In this document: positions 1 to 51,317 of the stretch, piece after piece
How positions within the stretch are numbered: the first letter of the stretch is position 1
Layout: every line of letters starts with the position of its first letter
Translations under genes and position numbers: made by a program
Notes under the pieces: model-generated
Told to the model about the DNA's origin: nothing
Databases searched by the model: none
What the model saw: only the letters and a program-made list of their open reading frames with translations
Assembly (NCBI RefSeq): GCF_011386835.1
Contig: NC_088794.1
Coordinates: 91,186,009 to 91,250,008, forward strand
Length of the DNA stretch: 64,000 nucleotides
Reading direction: 5' to 3'
From: Chrysemys picta bellii
Taxonomy: Eukaryota; Chordata; Testudines; Emydidae

Positions 1-750
1 TAGGGTGAGTTCGGCATGCAAATTCAGAAATGTGGCCTTGCACATCCGAATTCTGCAGCCTCTGCTTGTCATCCCAAACATGCATGCCAATGCGATCCCA
101 CAGTCAGTGCTTGTTTCTTGGGCCCAGAACCAGCACTCAACCATCTGCAGCTGCTCCCTGAATGCTGCCAACAACCATGAATTGTTTGTTTCTATGTCCC
201 ACAGCAAACTAGCCTCAAGGAATCGTCATGTTCCCCGTGGCTTCTGTTGCAGCTCTGCAAATACTGCAGGATCAGGGAGCCCATTCTTGCAAAGCTCATC
301 ACAATAGTGCAGAGCTGTGCAGGATCCATGCTTCTGTCACAAATGGCAAACAGCAAGGAGGGACGTGTGATTTGCGGGGATTTTTGAAGAGAGGCACTAA
401 ATATTATGGGATGGAGAACACTGCATTATGGAAGTTGAATCCATGCTCCCAGTCACCCCTGCATGACTCATTTTGTCCCATGAGGCATTGCAGAAACATC
501 CCAAATCACCCTATGCTGGATGCTGGTGAATTGCACAGTGGGATAGCTACCCAGAGTGCATTGCACTCTGCATTGATACAAGCACTCCTGGTGAGGATGC
601 GCACCGCTGACACAAGGAGCGTAGGGTGGACACGCACAAACGCTGTATAAATGCAGGGACTGTAGCAGCCATAACATAGGTTGGCATAATTTGTAGTGAA
701 GAGATGACCCTTGAGGAAAAGATTTTAAAACCAAGAGCCTAGATGCACAT
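1..750. other. Unassigned upstream DNA, possibly an old repeat
   Basis: Moderately GC-balanced DNA with short open frames on both strands but no splice-flanked coding exon. Its texture suggests an interspersed element read on the minus strand, but I could not find its ends. No PSEN1 5'UTR exon could be supported. Confidence 0.3.
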
Positions 751-1015
751 TAGGGTTTGTCTCCATTTAAAAGGTACAGTGGCACAGCTAGACACTACCT
801 TCACTGATGGGAGAGAGGGGTTCTCCTGTCGTTATAGTTAATCACCTCGCCAAGTGGTGGTAGTTAGGTTATGGAAGAATTCTTCCATCGACCTAGCTCT
901 GTCTATGCTGGGGGTTAGGTCTGCATAGCTGCACCTCTCACGAGTGTGGAACATTCACACCCCTGAGAGATGCAGTTATCTGTGCTAATGTAAGTTCCCA
1001 ATGTAGACCAACCCT
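751..1015. repeat. Short terminal-repeat element, GTCTACAC-type family, copy 1
   Basis: It begins AGGGTTTGTCTCCATT and ends AATGTAGACCAACCCT, imperfect inverted termini, with internal inverted blocks around the TTCTTCC and CACCCCTGAGAG motifs. The same style of termini (TGTCTACA ... GTGTAGAC) recurs in copies near 1020, 18513, 20460, 27780 and 38711, so this is a family. No target duplication was found. Confidence 0.6.
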
Positions 1016-1018
1016 CAA

Positions 1019-1327
1019 TTAGGTTTTATCTACACTAGAGACCTTACAGTGAGACAACTGTACCATTGCAGCTGCACCTCTGAGGTCTCCCATGTAGCCG
1101 CTCTATGCCGATGGGAGAGAGCTCTCCTGTCGGCATAATTAAACCACCCCCAACGAGCAGCGGTAGCGATGTCAGTGGGAGAGCATCTCCCGCTGACATA
1201 GCGCTGTCCACACCGGCACTTCTGTCAGTGAAACTTATGTCACTTGTGGTGGGAGGGGAGGTGTTTTTCATACCCCCGCCCAATAAAAGTTTTTACTGAC
1301 AAAAGTGCTAGTGTGGACATAGCCTTA
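1019..1327. repeat. Short terminal-repeat element, GTCTACAC-type family, copy 2
   Basis: It begins TTTTATCTACACTAGAG and ends CTAGTGTGGACATAGCC, inverted termini related to the copy at 751-1015, to which it is almost directly joined head to tail. Internally it carries GGGAGAG and ACTGACAAAAGT motifs like the copy at 27780. Its right edge abuts the hAT-like element at 1331. Confidence 0.6.
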
Positions 1328-1559
1328 GATCAGTGGTCTCCAACCTTTTTATACCCAAGATCACTTTTGAATCTAAGGGCAACCCAGGATCTACCCTGCC
1401 CTGCTCACCCCATTCCCCCTTCTCTCCATCACTCACTCTCCCCCAGCCTCACTCACTTTCACCAGGCTGGGGTAGGGAGTTGGGGTTTGGGAGGGGTGCG
1501 GGCTCTGGGCTGGAGCCGAGGGGTTTGCAGTGTGGGAGGGGGCTCTCGGCTGAGCCTGG

Positions 1560-1830
1560 TCAGGGGGTTGGGGTGCAGGAGGGGGTGAGAGGTGCAAGCT
1601 CTAGGAGGGAGTTTGGGTGCAGGAGGGGGTACAGGGTGCTGGTTCTGTGTGGGGGGTCAGGGTTGGGCAGAGTGTTGGGGTGCAGGAGGAGGTATGGGGG
1701 GCTGGCTCTGGGAGGGGGTTCAGGGCTGGGGGTTGGGGTGCAGGAGGGGGTATGGGGTACTAGCTCCAGGAGGAGGCTCAGGGTGGGGCTTGAATGTAGG
1801 AGGGGGTATGGGGTTTGGGTGCAGCCTCCT
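1560..1830. repeat. Degenerate minisatellite of GGTGCAGGAGGGGGT-like units
   Basis: At least seven spaced occurrences of the core TGCAGGAGG or TGTAGGAGG are each followed by a GGGTATGGGG-like tail, with a unit length of roughly 30-50 bases. It lies inside the hAT-like element, so it is probably part of that family's internal sequence rather than a private expansion. Confidence 0.7.
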
Positions 1831-2090
1831 GTCGGGCAGCACTTACCTCCAGCAGCTCCCAGTCGGCAGTGTGTGCAGCGAGGCTAAGGCAGGCTCCCTG
1901 CCTACCCCACCCCCACACCGCTTCCAGAAGGGACCAATGCGGGGGGAGGGTCACATGGCTCCATGCGCTGCCCCTCTCTGCAGGCACCATCCCTGCAGCT
2001 CTCCTGGCCAATGGGAGCTGCGGGGGCGGTGCTTGCAGACAGGAGCAGCATGTGGAGGGAGACCCTTGCCTACCCCACCTCTTCTCCTCC

Positions 2091-2093
<3 letters not shown>

Positions 2094-2136
<43 letters not shown>
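2094..2136. repeat. Homopolymeric C tract
   Basis: An almost uninterrupted run of about 40 C residues follows CTCCTCC. Tract length in an assembly may be unreliable. Confidence 0.9.
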
Positions 2137-2624
2137 AGCAGCGGGCCTGCATTAGCCACTTCCCGGAGCAGTGTGTAGCCGGGTAGGCAGGGAGCCTGCC
2201 TTGCTGCCAGAGATCATGATTGACTGGGAGATCCTCTAGGATCGAGGAGTCAATCACGATCGACTGGTCGATGACCACTGCCTTAGATGGACTTACCTCT
2301 CATGTTACTAGAGCAGGCTGGAGCCATTAGAGCTAATCACTCTGGCATTGTCTCTTATGACCATTAAGTGGAAGTCATTATTAGAAAGGGTTTCCTGTCT
2401 CTTTCCTGAGGTGGATAGACTCTACTACCCAGACAGACCTCTAGGGAGAAATATCAATTTCCATGTGTGGTATGGAAACACTCAGCTAGTGAGAGATCCA
2501 GATACAATATTATTTATTAAACAGCATCCCACATTTGTCACTTGGTTTTCTCTAAAACTCATACTAAATTATTTTCCTGTGTCCTGGCTCTTACAGTCCT
2601 GTTTCCTGCCTCTAGTACTTAGCT

Positions 2625-2959
2625 CAGGGGTAGGCAACCTATTGGCACGCATACTGAAGGCGGCACGCGAGCTGATTTTCAGTGGCACTCACGCTGCCCG
2701 GGTCCTGGCCACCGGTCCGGGGGGCTCTGCATTTTAATTTAATTTTAAATGAAGCTTCTTAAACACCTTAACCCTTTTTTAAACACCTTTTTAAAAACCT
2801 TATTTACTTTACATACAACAATAGTTTAGTTATATATTATAGACTTATAGAAAGAGACCTTCTAAAAATGTTAAAATGTATTACTGACATGCAAAACCTT
2901 AAATTAGAGTGAATAAATGAAGACTCGGCACACCACTTCTGAAAGGTTGCTGACCCCTG
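2625..2959. mobile_element. hAT-like MITE
   Basis: Inverted ends CAGGGGTAGGCAACC and GGTTGCTGACCCCTG are flanked by perfect 8-bp duplications ACTTAGCT (2617-2624 and 2960-2967). The interior is AT-rich with no coding potential. Confidence 0.92.
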
Positions 2960-3139
2960 ACTTAGCTGTTGGGTGGGGGTGCGGGAGGGGTGGGGGAGAG
3001 ATTCATTCATATGTATCTTATTGTTTTTACATTAGAGTTTGCATAGATTTTAAATAATAACTGGGGCTGCCACATGTATATTATGCATGGCACATTTGAG
3101 TAAATTTGCCCAAGTGCTATCTGTTAGGGGGGGTGAATA

Positions 3140-3261
3140 TAGGGTGACCAGATGTCCTGATTTTATAAGGACAGTCCAATATTTGGGGCTTTTTCTTATA
3201 TAGCCTCCTATTACCCCCCACCCCAGTCCCAATTTTTCACACTTGCTGTCTGGTCGCCCTA
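3140..3261. mobile_element. TAGGGTGACC-type MITE, copy 1
   Basis: A 122-bp, partly palindromic element with ends TAGGGTGACCAGA and TCTGGTCGCCCTA. The flanks share GGTGAATAT exactly (8 bp plus a T). Sister copies lie at 21684 and 58886. Confidence 0.88.
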
Positions 3262-3971
3262 GGTGAATATGCATTAATACTTGAAGGCTTGCTGAAGGTT
3301 TTTGTGCTTAGTAATTGAATGGAAGTATTGTTCTGTGTAGCTCCAGGCAACTGCCAGAGCATTAAAGATACTAAATGCTATGTGTCAAACTTCAGTTTTT
3401 CAAATGTCAAGATTTAAAACTATAAACTTGCATCAAGAAGCTGAGAGATCTCCAACCTGAGAATGAGTGAACCGAGAGTGAAGAATCCTGCATGTGGTTT
3501 ACTGTTACTTGGCTGTGGGGTATGGTGTGAGGTAATGAGGCTAAGGAAAGTTATAGGAGGATGTTCTGCAGTCTAATTAAAAATACAAGTGTATCGTTTA
3601 CATTGTGAACAAATGTGCAATGAATGTTTGCATAATTGCTCAAGGTGGGATAAAGAATTTATCCTCTTTTCTCAATGACTTGGTGCTTTTTTTGTTTACC
3701 CTCGTGGCTGACTGACTTTTCTGATATATTTTTTTTTATTTTTGTGCTGGGAAATCCCCATAGGGCAGATTTTCATGAAAATGTAGCATGGTTGTACATC
3801 ACCAAAGAGAAGCAGGGGAAATGGTTATCCTGTGTCTACATGAGTTATGAAAGATTTTTTTTAAAAGAGTGGGTGAATATGGAATCTTAACACATCTGCT
3901 TTTCCTTGCAGTGTCTCAAGAGGAAAGATCTGTTTTGTGTAGCAATAATTGGTTTCCACAGAGCTGTCCCA

Positions 3972-41953
<37,982 letters not shown>

Positions 41954-44900
41954 CACAGTTGAAGTTGATATTCTATGGACATTTATATTGACTCTAGAAA
42001 ATCTGGGAGGAAAAAGGGATTTTTACTTGGTCCTCACATGACAGTGAAGTTCAATGCTCAAGATTTCTGGCCTGAATCATTGCAACTTCCTCCCATGTTT
42101 TCCTGAGCTACTGCACTGGGTACCATATGATTCTTCTGTGTAAAAAGGGTTTTTTCTCAATGGATGGACTAACTTGGATGCCATTATGTCATAAGCAATC
42201 TCTAAATGATAACATGTAATAAGGACCACCTGTGTAAAAGCTGCTAATGCTTCTACCAGCAACGTGAGCCCTGGGTATAGGTTGATATTTTCCCAACGCT
42301 GAAGGCACTCAGACTGCCATGAGGTTAAACAAAGGAAGTTAGCAAAGTTCTGTTTGATTTGACATGTAAACCATTTGAAGAGAGTCAATCCAATATAAAC
42401 CTTTAAAGCAATGTTTTTCACCAGTTGAGTCCTGACCCCACTTTGGGTCATTAGGAAAAGGCCAGGTATTGCAACAATGGGACCGAAGGAGAAAGAAAAT
42501 AGTCTCTCCTAAAGAGAGTTCCACCCCTTAATAGCCTCTGTGCCTAAGTGTGCTTGGTTTTGATAAGGCTAAAAGCTTATTTTCACACTGGAACAAGAGC
42601 CTGTACTCAAATTACTAACACTTTGCATTCTCAAGCACAGAGCGTGCATCCTGTACTACCGCTGCCAATTTCTAATGTAGCTACCAAGGCTTGGACTGAA
42701 TAGTTTGGAACAAGTCAATCATGAGGTCCTAACATGGATCTTTGTAAAAGGTTGGAGGACTAATACTCTAAAAATTTTCTTTACTAAAATTACATGACAA
42801 TTTCTGGATTTATTTTTGTCGTCTTGCTAATCTTTGCTAGAATAACAATTCAAACCCTGCCTTTAGATGGCAATTTGCCACACAGTACTGCATTGCTCTG
42901 AGTTCCCGTTCTCCCCCACTGGATCTTTGGGCATATGAAATAGGCAGACATTTGCAGCAGCATCTCCATCCAAAGCATTCCAGGATTTTAACCTTCTATT
43001 GTCAGGTGTAGAGAAATGGAGAGTTATTTTTAGTAACATTCTGCAGTTTCCTTCAAACCTTTCTCTCCAAAAACATATAGTTGAAAGGATCTGGATTACA
43101 GCAAATTAAAATGAAGGGCAATGTTTTTCCTAAGTAACAGTCAGTTGACTTCTCTGTTACATGTTAAGCTTTAGTATCAGCCATTCAAGCTTATTTCAGG
43201 CTAACACCTAACGCTGAGTGATTTTATTTTATGTAGTGTATTGATAAATTAATATTCATTAGTCAAGTGAGACATCACTTAGTGTTGCTTGGGAATAAAA
43301 AGTATGGCCTTTTTTCCCAGTTATAGTGAGGCGTGATGGAATACGAGATTGGAGAAACCTGGAGAAGCTTAAGAAGGGAGAAGAGAGTCCCAGAACAGCT
43401 GAAAGGAGGCCTATGGGTTGTTAGCCTTTATACAAAGTGAAAAATTGAAACTAAACTTAATAACCCCACCTTAATTTGTTTTGTTGTCATTCTTTATTTA
43501 AAACTACAATGATTTGGTGTTTGGTGAACATTTTTTAGAATGGGACATTTTTGGGAGGATGAGATTGGAGAAAAACGTTTTGTGTAAGCGAAGAGCCTGG
43601 TTTTGGTGCAGCTGAGCTCAATGAAGCATAGAGTGGATGGAAACGTTTGACTGTTGATGGCATTGCAGTTTATGTAAATTTAATATTGGGCACCTAATGG
43701 ACAAAACCAGTATAAACAGAGCCTCTGAAGTAAACTTTTTCCCCTCCAGAAGGAGCTCAACTTCAGAAAACATGGAGTAGTAATAGGACTGAGACGTCAT
43801 GCACGTTTTCAAGTTGTTGTTTGAGTACTGGGTAATATGTTGAGGTGTTTGCATTTGTGTTGCATACCAAGAAGGCTTTGCTTTCTTTAACTGCCTCATC
43901 TTTAATGTCCTTGGGAACTTCTACGTATTGCCCAGTGAAATCTCTACTAGCCACAGAATGTTGGCACCTGGAAATCAGGGCAGTTACATCAAATAAGGTG
44001 CGCACACACTTCTAATCTGAAAGTATTCGCATTCTAGGTAGTGGCTGCATTTGCCTGTTGAATTCATTATGGATAACATTAATAAAGTAACCACATCTTG
44101 GTACTCATTCTGGCTGTCTAGGTCAGAACTGCCTGTGTAATTGTAAGGACTAGTTCACTGTCCCAGATATTACTTGAGTGGAACTTCATTTAAAATTGGA
44201 TTTTTAATACAAAGTTTTCTACAGTTTGAGTTTTCTTTACTGTTGTTACTTGATCCTCTCATCAGCATTAATCTCAGAGAAATTCAGCTGTGTTTTTTGT
44301 TTGTTTGTTTGTTTTTTTGTTTGTTTTTGGGCATTCTAACTATTGCTTGTTCTTTATATAGAAAAGGATTGCCAAAAGTTGGTACCACTATCATCTGTTT
44401 GTACATCTGAGCCAAGTCTCAGTTAACAGAGTTATTAGTAAAATGCAGAGGTTATCTTTTGTGAGAAATAGTCACTGCTGGAACTCTGACTCCCTTAACG
44501 CCCAATCTAATGCCTGTTGAAGTAAACAGGAACCTTTCTATTTACTTCACTGAGTGTTGGATCTGGCCCTTGAAGAACAACTCAGAATCCTCAAAACATT
44601 TAAATTGCCAGTCTTCCACTGCCTAAAATTCTGCCATCCTGGAGTTTTAATTTCTAGCTATGTTACAGAAGGTTGTGGTGGAGATTATACACCAATATAA
44701 TAACATTAAGCCTTGAGTACACTTGCTAAAGCCAGGAAATGCAAAAGTAAGATTGAAACTCTCCTGAATTTGCCCTTTTACACCGAAGTACGGTAGCACA
44801 TGTGCTGAATGCGATACTGTGATGCTAGACCACTTCTTAATTAACCCTTCTGGACCAAGTACTGAATAGTGTTCATTCTGCATTTCCTGGATTTGGAGTT

Positions 44901-46140
44901 TAATGCACAAGTATGAAGTTAAGTCCTGTCATAATTTCTCTTTTACCCTTCCATAAAAATACAAATCTAATTTGTTATTGGATTATTTCAATCTGGTCTA
45001 CTTTGTATAATCCAGAGATTTCTGGTATATTTTATAGCTCTTTGAGGGGGTTATCGATTCCTAAATTAGAACACTATTGACAACACCTCAGTCTGCAGAA
45101 GCTCTTAGCTTTTATTGTGTTATCCCAGTAGCTGTGGATCTTTCTCCTCTGTGTTCCAAACATGTCTGTCACATTTGATTCACCAGTAATTGTTGTGGCT
45201 TCAAGACTAAATTCTGTCTTCTTTGATAGCTTCCCTACTTTTCAAACTTTCATAAGCGATTAGTCTTTTTTCGTGGCTACTCATCTGCAAAATGTCATAA
45301 ACCAAAACATCAAGTTGTAAGAGTGCTTAAAAATGTCCGCTTGGATTTATACCATGTGTTTTCTTCCTCATTGCTTTTATTTTCGGATTTAGTCCAGAGC
45401 AGATAGGTATAACAGATATTTGTAAATAGGGAATTATTTTCATGGCTATACTGAATGCTGCTACTATAAATAACTGGAAGCTCCTGACTGTGGTGCATCT
45501 GCGTTCAGATGTAGTCAGTGTAGGGCGAGTCTGGAGGTCGAGGTGCTTGTGTAGAGCGCCATGTTCAAACTGTCCTGGGAGCAAATCCTGATTTGAAGCC
45601 AAATACTCAAGGGCTGAACTCTGCTGAAAGTGGCTAACCTCCTTGGAGTAAAAAGCAGACCATGCATTTGTTGTTTGGACTCTGGTACTGTACATGGCAA
45701 CTGTTCTGCCATTACCACAGTGAGGGAGAATTATCCTGGACTACATTTGAGTGGAATTTCCGGACGGATGATGAAGTGTTAGGAAACTTCTCAAAACAAA
45801 TAAATAAATAAAAGGGGGTAGGGGTGAACTGTTTTGACAGCTATGCTGTTGAGACCAGTATAATGAAGACTGTGGAACACGTCTGCACTATGGTAGTATC
45901 TTGTTTTACAGCATAAATTTGGTCATTGGGAATGCTGGAATATGAATTAGAATTGGATTATTTTACACTCAAGCATTTGCTGTTTTCTTTTTTACAGACA
46001 CTGGTTTGTACATAATCTGAATTGAATGTGAATAAGTTTTTTAAACACCTTTCCAATCCTTGATAAAATACAGTTTTGATAGATTATTGCAAATTTTCCT
46101 TTGTCTAATCATTTAAAATAAAGAATGCATGGATCTTAAC
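41954..46140 (+). other. PSEN1: Probable PSEN1 3' untranslated region
   Basis: After the stop codon, about 4.2 kb of AT-rich DNA runs with no splice-flanked coding exon and no element I could delimit by target duplications. Candidate poly(A) signals occur inside it (GGGAATAAAAAG near 43290, overlapping AATAAA near 45800), with a well-placed AATAAA at 46117. Long 3'UTRs are known for PSEN1 transcripts. The ORFs seen on either strand here look like chance. The end point is inferred. Confidence 0.5.
46117..46122 (+). promoter_or_regulatory. Candidate PSEN1 poly(A) signal AATAAA
   Basis: The canonical hexamer sits in an AT-rich stretch and is followed by T/G-rich sequence (GCTGATTGTCGTGG) about 25-35 bases later, as a downstream element would be. 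Earlier hexamers may give shorter transcripts. Confidence 0.45.
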
Positions 46141-49100
46141 TTTGCTGATTGTCGTGGTTTCAATATGATTATATTAAACATTAAACTTCTATTGGAGGCC
46201 TAAACACTGCAGATTTTAGCTTCAGTATTTAAAGAACAAGAATCTTGTCTTAAAGAGATGTTTAAAAGCCTCTTATTTCCCAAAGGAATAATTTCTTCAA
46301 ACTAGATTCCCATAAAAACACATTTTTAAAGCTTCCTTTCATATTAATTTGGAGAATCTGTCAAAACCAATTATAGGAACCCACATGAGACATAATTAAG
46401 GCGTGAAATAAGCGATATAAAATTGTTGAAATTCAGGATGTTTTATGCAGCAAAAATAATCGTAGTCAGGCAACATTTATGTAGGTCATTCGGGAAGAAA
46501 TCCCCTCACAAACAGCATCTAAATGTACAACACTGAATACTGATTTCACAGCTGTAAGAGTGGGGGGAAAACCTTACACCCCTCAAACTGTAACATATCC
46601 ATTTTATTCCTATTGAGTGATGCAAATTTAAGTCAATTTTACCACTGTTGTGTGGAAACTTAAGTTTCCTTTACTGGGATTTGTCCTGTCTCTGTTAAAA
46701 TAGAAAATGGAACTCAAATTATGAACAGAACTCAGCAAATAATTTGTGATGAAATTAGCTGTGGTGGTATTGTTGAATTATCCACAAGCAATTTAAGACT
46801 TTCTCAAATGTAGCTGCTCAAGAATGGTTCAGTACATAATTTTGGTCTGTAGCTTGTTTGCATGGGTTTCATTGGAGTTCTCACAGCAGCCACTTGGTCT
46901 ACAGCTAACACCTTCATTAACCAAGCACTATGAGGTGGATCTTCTGTCTTCTGCTGAGGCCTCCTTTGGCCTGAAGGTGCTGCAGGGGGTGGCCCAGAAA
47001 TAAATACCAACTTTTGAGCAAGCTCACCAAAAGGAGTACTTCTTTCCTTCAGAACTTTGGTTTTTTATAACCCTCCCCACATCTGTTCACGGCTTGCTAT
47101 TTCTCAGACATCCAGAATTGTAGGAGGAAAGTATTGGTAAGAAATTTTCTATTCTGTTTAACATATAAGAAATGTTCCGTTTTAAAAAACAAACTATTGG
47201 TACTATTTTTGTATGCTTCTGCCTATAAAGCCTGGTATCATAGTTACCATGAATCCAACCACATAAGGCCTGAGAGGGAGAAATTCTAGCTAATAACATT
47301 TCAGGGATGTTTTAAATAATGTCCCAGTTTTAAGGACTGATATCTTGGGGATCGTTCAAGGTTACATATAAATGCTCAGAGAGGCAGCACCTTCTCTAGA
47401 ATGAAGACTTTGGACTTAATTCAGGCTGTTGGGTCTTTCTAAGAAGTATTGTCTTGCTGAAATGTGTATCTTTTTAAATACAGAACTGAGAATACTTGCT
47501 TTACCATTCTAAAATCTCAGGATTTGCAAAGTAAAATCCTAACAATTTATTCACCGCTTCACTTTGAGTCTCTTTTCTTACTCCCTTCCTCTTTAATATA
47601 ATCACCTGGTCTGTGTAACATGAGATTACTCTGAATTGATGTTTGAGATTTTGCCATCCCTCCATTACCATGGAAAGGGCTGCTCTGCCTGCAATGGAGA
47701 CATTGTTAGATTCTGAATTGCTGGGAAATTGCAACTGAGGCATGAGAGGTGACTGAATTAATTAGCAAAAGTTTAGGATCAAATTTTGATCTGCTGTAAG
47801 TGGCAGTAACTCCTCAGCTCAGAGCAGGGGACCATTTATCTTCATTGTTTGTAAAGTACTTGGTATATTGTGGGTGCTATAATAAATAAATACTAGCCTT
47901 CAGTAAGGCTACACCAAGTCTGAACTGGGGCCTTTACAATTTTTAAAACTGCATTCACATTTGGGTGATGCTTTTAATTTGTCTTCAGGTGGCATTAATA
48001 GATAATTCCTGTGTACTCTTGGTTTTTTAAGTGCAATTTTAGTCTGTAAACAATGTGAAAAGGGCAACATCTTACTCGACAGAACTTCCCCTTGTCAGAA
48101 GAGGAGATTCTGAATGCAAACTTCAGTGACTAAGCTGTTTACCCCTTTGATCGGGTTAGCACTAGCCACAACTAAGCACGGTTCCATGCTCATTGATGTG
48201 ATGGCTGAAAACCAAGGAGAACACTCCTCAGAAGACAGCACAAGCTGAATTCTGTTGCTTCTCCAGTGTAATTGTTGCATACAAATTGTCATACCATATA
48301 GACCCGATGGTCCTTCTAGTCAGTGCCAGATGCTGCAGAGGACATTGCAAACAACTCCATCATGGAATAATCTGCCCCAAAGAGAAGTGTCCTAACTCCC
48401 TCAGTTAGTGTCTGTATTATCCCCTGAAGTACCAGGGCCCACTGCACAGGTATCAAATGTATTTGGCACACAGAGCCTAATCCCATTTTTTAATTATGGT
48501 CAGTGCACCAGGATATACATGTAAGATTACACCCTACCTTCAGTCCACAGCAAAACACCCACAGATGCCAATGGGAGGTTTGACAAAGATGGTGGTGTCT
48601 GGCCTTTATGTTGTAACTACATGTTTGGTTATTTATTCACTACCTTATTGTCACATTCAGTTTCAGCAAAGGGGACTTGTTCTCAACTCAGGACATGAAA
48701 CAGGCACCACATGGAGGACAGAACTGAAACAGGAGCTGGTCTCTCAATGTAAAATATCTGGGGCAACTCCCACCAAATATTATTTACAGAGCTGTGATCA
48801 GAGCGCTATAATTAAGGATCCAACCACTGTTTCTATTCTCAGCATCAATTAACAGGGAGTTCCAAGTACAGGATGAAAATACATGTTAAAAAGAAAAAGT
48901 GTTACATTTTATAATAGGGTTTCTTTTTATAAAGTGAGTGTCAAGGCTTCGGGTAACTAGTACTGAATCCTGTAGGTGAGTCATAGATAAACTCCCAGTT
49001 ATCTGCTAAGGTTTCAAAACTATTTTAAGGACTGTAGAACTTGGCCGTTGCCATAGCAGCAATAAATCCTTTAATCTCACTTCCTGTGGAGCTGAAGCTG

Positions 49101-51317
49101 TCATTTGATTATCTTCTTTGGGATCTTCAAGGCAGGTTATGCGAGAGAGGAGTAGAGCGACAACGGCATGAAGAAATATTACTGTCTTAAAGCTGCTGTC
49201 CAGTCTGATACCATTTGATGAGGATTTTCTGAAGCGAGGAGTCTACAAAGGGTTAATAGGAACACTGCCACTAGGAAAATAATGCAAAATGAACGTGATA
49301 GGACAGACCTCTCACTGCTATGACTATGTGAATCTACTAGACCCTTTTTGGAGGCAATATGGACTAGGGATTGGAGAACTAGACAGAGGAAAGAAACCGA
49401 AGTTTGCCAATAGCAGAGGTAGAAATAGAATCATCTTTGAGCAAATTGCTTCATCCTCTGTTTTGTTTTCCCTGTTTTATTTATATTGTAGTAGTGTCTG
49501 TAGACCCCAATCAGGGATTTAGGACTCATAAAAGCTTGGTAGACGTACAGAAAGATTCTCTCCCCTCAAGAGTTTACACTCAGTCTGTAAAGTGAATTTG
49601 AAATACCTCTTTGTGCAGTGCCTTGATATATTTGGATAAATGTACCCTCTAGCTGCAAAGTAGGGCATGCTTGTTTGTTTGTTTTAGATTACCACTTTGT
49701 GACTGCAGGGTCATCAGAAACCTGCCGAAAACTTTTCAAATTCTGCAAGGGGCAACACCATCTAAATCAGCATGGTTATAAAGCTGTCATAATTTGAAGG
49801 GGCGGGGAGGGGGATTAAATGTGACATTGAAACACTGCAAAATTCTGCACTGCCACCAGGAATGACTTTAAACCTACGAATCCAAGATTGAGGTAGTTTT
49901 CCTCCCAATTAGTAAGATTTGGCAGTTCTGGTTCTCAGCATAAGAACTGAGGCCTAGTCATTACTAGATCACTATAATTAGTTCCACTACAGTCTCCATG
50001 GAAGGCTGGAGTTAAGTAACCCACTGAGCGTTGTATGTGTAAGCCAATATGTTTTGTCTGCATCTGTATTCACTATATACCTCATTTCATTTTTGTGTTT
50101 TCTGAAGCCTGAGACAAGCCCCTGGCAGGATGCATGCTTTACCCGTACAAATAAAACCATTTGGTTTGCGTAAAGTGTTTCTCCAAAGTGGTGCTCGCTG
50201 GTTGACAAATACTAAATCCATAGCTGATCATCCCTCCACAGGGTTCTGATGACAGAGGTAACTTCACCTCTTACCTCATCTTTCCTCTTCCTTCTTTCCG
50301 GCTCTGTAGCCCCGACCAACTCTCTGTACTAAGTGGTGAGACTGTGACACTGGAGTTAGACCAGCCAATCGTTCTGTCCCTGTTGGTGGGATTGTGACAT
50401 TAGTATGAAGTCAATCAGTTATCATCCAACCCTTTTCTTATTTCCTCCCCGAATGGATTTGCAAAGTGATAAAAGCATTTTAGCATTTCAGTCTCAAATA
50501 TTTTATTAATCATAAAACATCTATTTGATAAGCTTTATTTGATGTCTTGCAGATCTGTAGAAAAATGTGATTTGTCTGATTACTCATTGATCTGACTTGG
50601 GGTTGCCAAACTCATGTTCCGGAGGGCTGCCAAGGGTCACACAGGCTGTGCCATGCCCAGGCAGTTGGCTGTCTTGTTACACATCCCTGCACTCAGGCTG
50701 AGAGGTCACACATCCAGGTAGGCCCTAGAAATGTCCTGTAATTGCTGCTGCCTGCCAGGGACCTCTAGTCTCCCTGTTTGGGCCACGCTGGGAAGCAGCA
50801 GCTGAGAGGAAGAAGTGGTGGTGGGAAGAGAAGATGAGGGGCACAACAATTGTAGGATAACTCTAATTCTTTAATTTTATATTTATCTTAAGTTTCCTTA
50901 AGGAAATATATATGTGTTGTCAGGGCCTCTCTTTACTAGCAAGTAGAAGGAAGGCCTTGAAAATAATGAGTTAAGAGGCCAGGCGGAATGAAGTAGGAAG
51001 GATGTCTGGTTCAAAAAATAACTTAATGAGATAAGGGGAAATTTCTAAGATGGCGGCCTCTGACATGGGGGTGACTGCAGATGGCTTTAAATAAGACAAA
51101 AGAAATCTGTCTTTAAATGAACCAACATGGCCCTTACCCACCCACACACCAGTGTTACCTCAGACGTTAGGGCCTATGTGAACCCAGGTGCAAAAACTGT
51201 TCATCAGGGAGGAGAAGCCTTGGGAAGAAAGGAGGTTGTAAATCTTATCTGGATTAAGACTGGAAATAAGGGTGAACTGTCTCAAATTGGTTTTTAGCGA
51301 AAGTTAATAATTGGCAT
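46141..51317 (+). other. Intergenic DNA downstream of PSEN1
   Basis: Mostly AT-rich DNA without supported genes. Visible relics include a MIR-type tail near 47840-47890, a CR1-like 3' fragment near 48298-48400 (GACCCGATGGTCCTTCTAGT) and an ancient SINE/LINE-like piece near 49460-49600 (TTGTAGTAGTGTCTGTAGAC). The ORFs listed by length on either strand look like chance. Confidence 0.5.

Larger units (their letters stand above)
1331..2280. mobile_element. Non-autonomous hAT-like element with internal GC-rich tandem repeats
   Basis: The ends are CAGTGGTCTCCAACC and GGTCGATGACCACTG, flanked by perfect 8-bp duplications CCTTAGAT (1323-1330 and 2281-2288). Inside are degenerate tandem units of the form GGGTGCAGGAGGGGGT (about 1560-1830) and a long C tract near 2094-2136. 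Long proline/glycine open frames across this stretch are low-complexity artefacts. No transposase is present. Confidence 0.88.

Noticed and set aside
1592..2278. Long glycine- and proline-rich open frames on both strands
   Set aside because: They fall in the minisatellite and C tract of a non-autonomous transposon and have no coding signature.
3140..3261. Assignment of the TAGGGTGACC element to Tc1/mariner from TA at both edges
   Set aside because: All three copies share longer 8-9 bp flanking repeats, which does not fit a 2-bp TA duplication.
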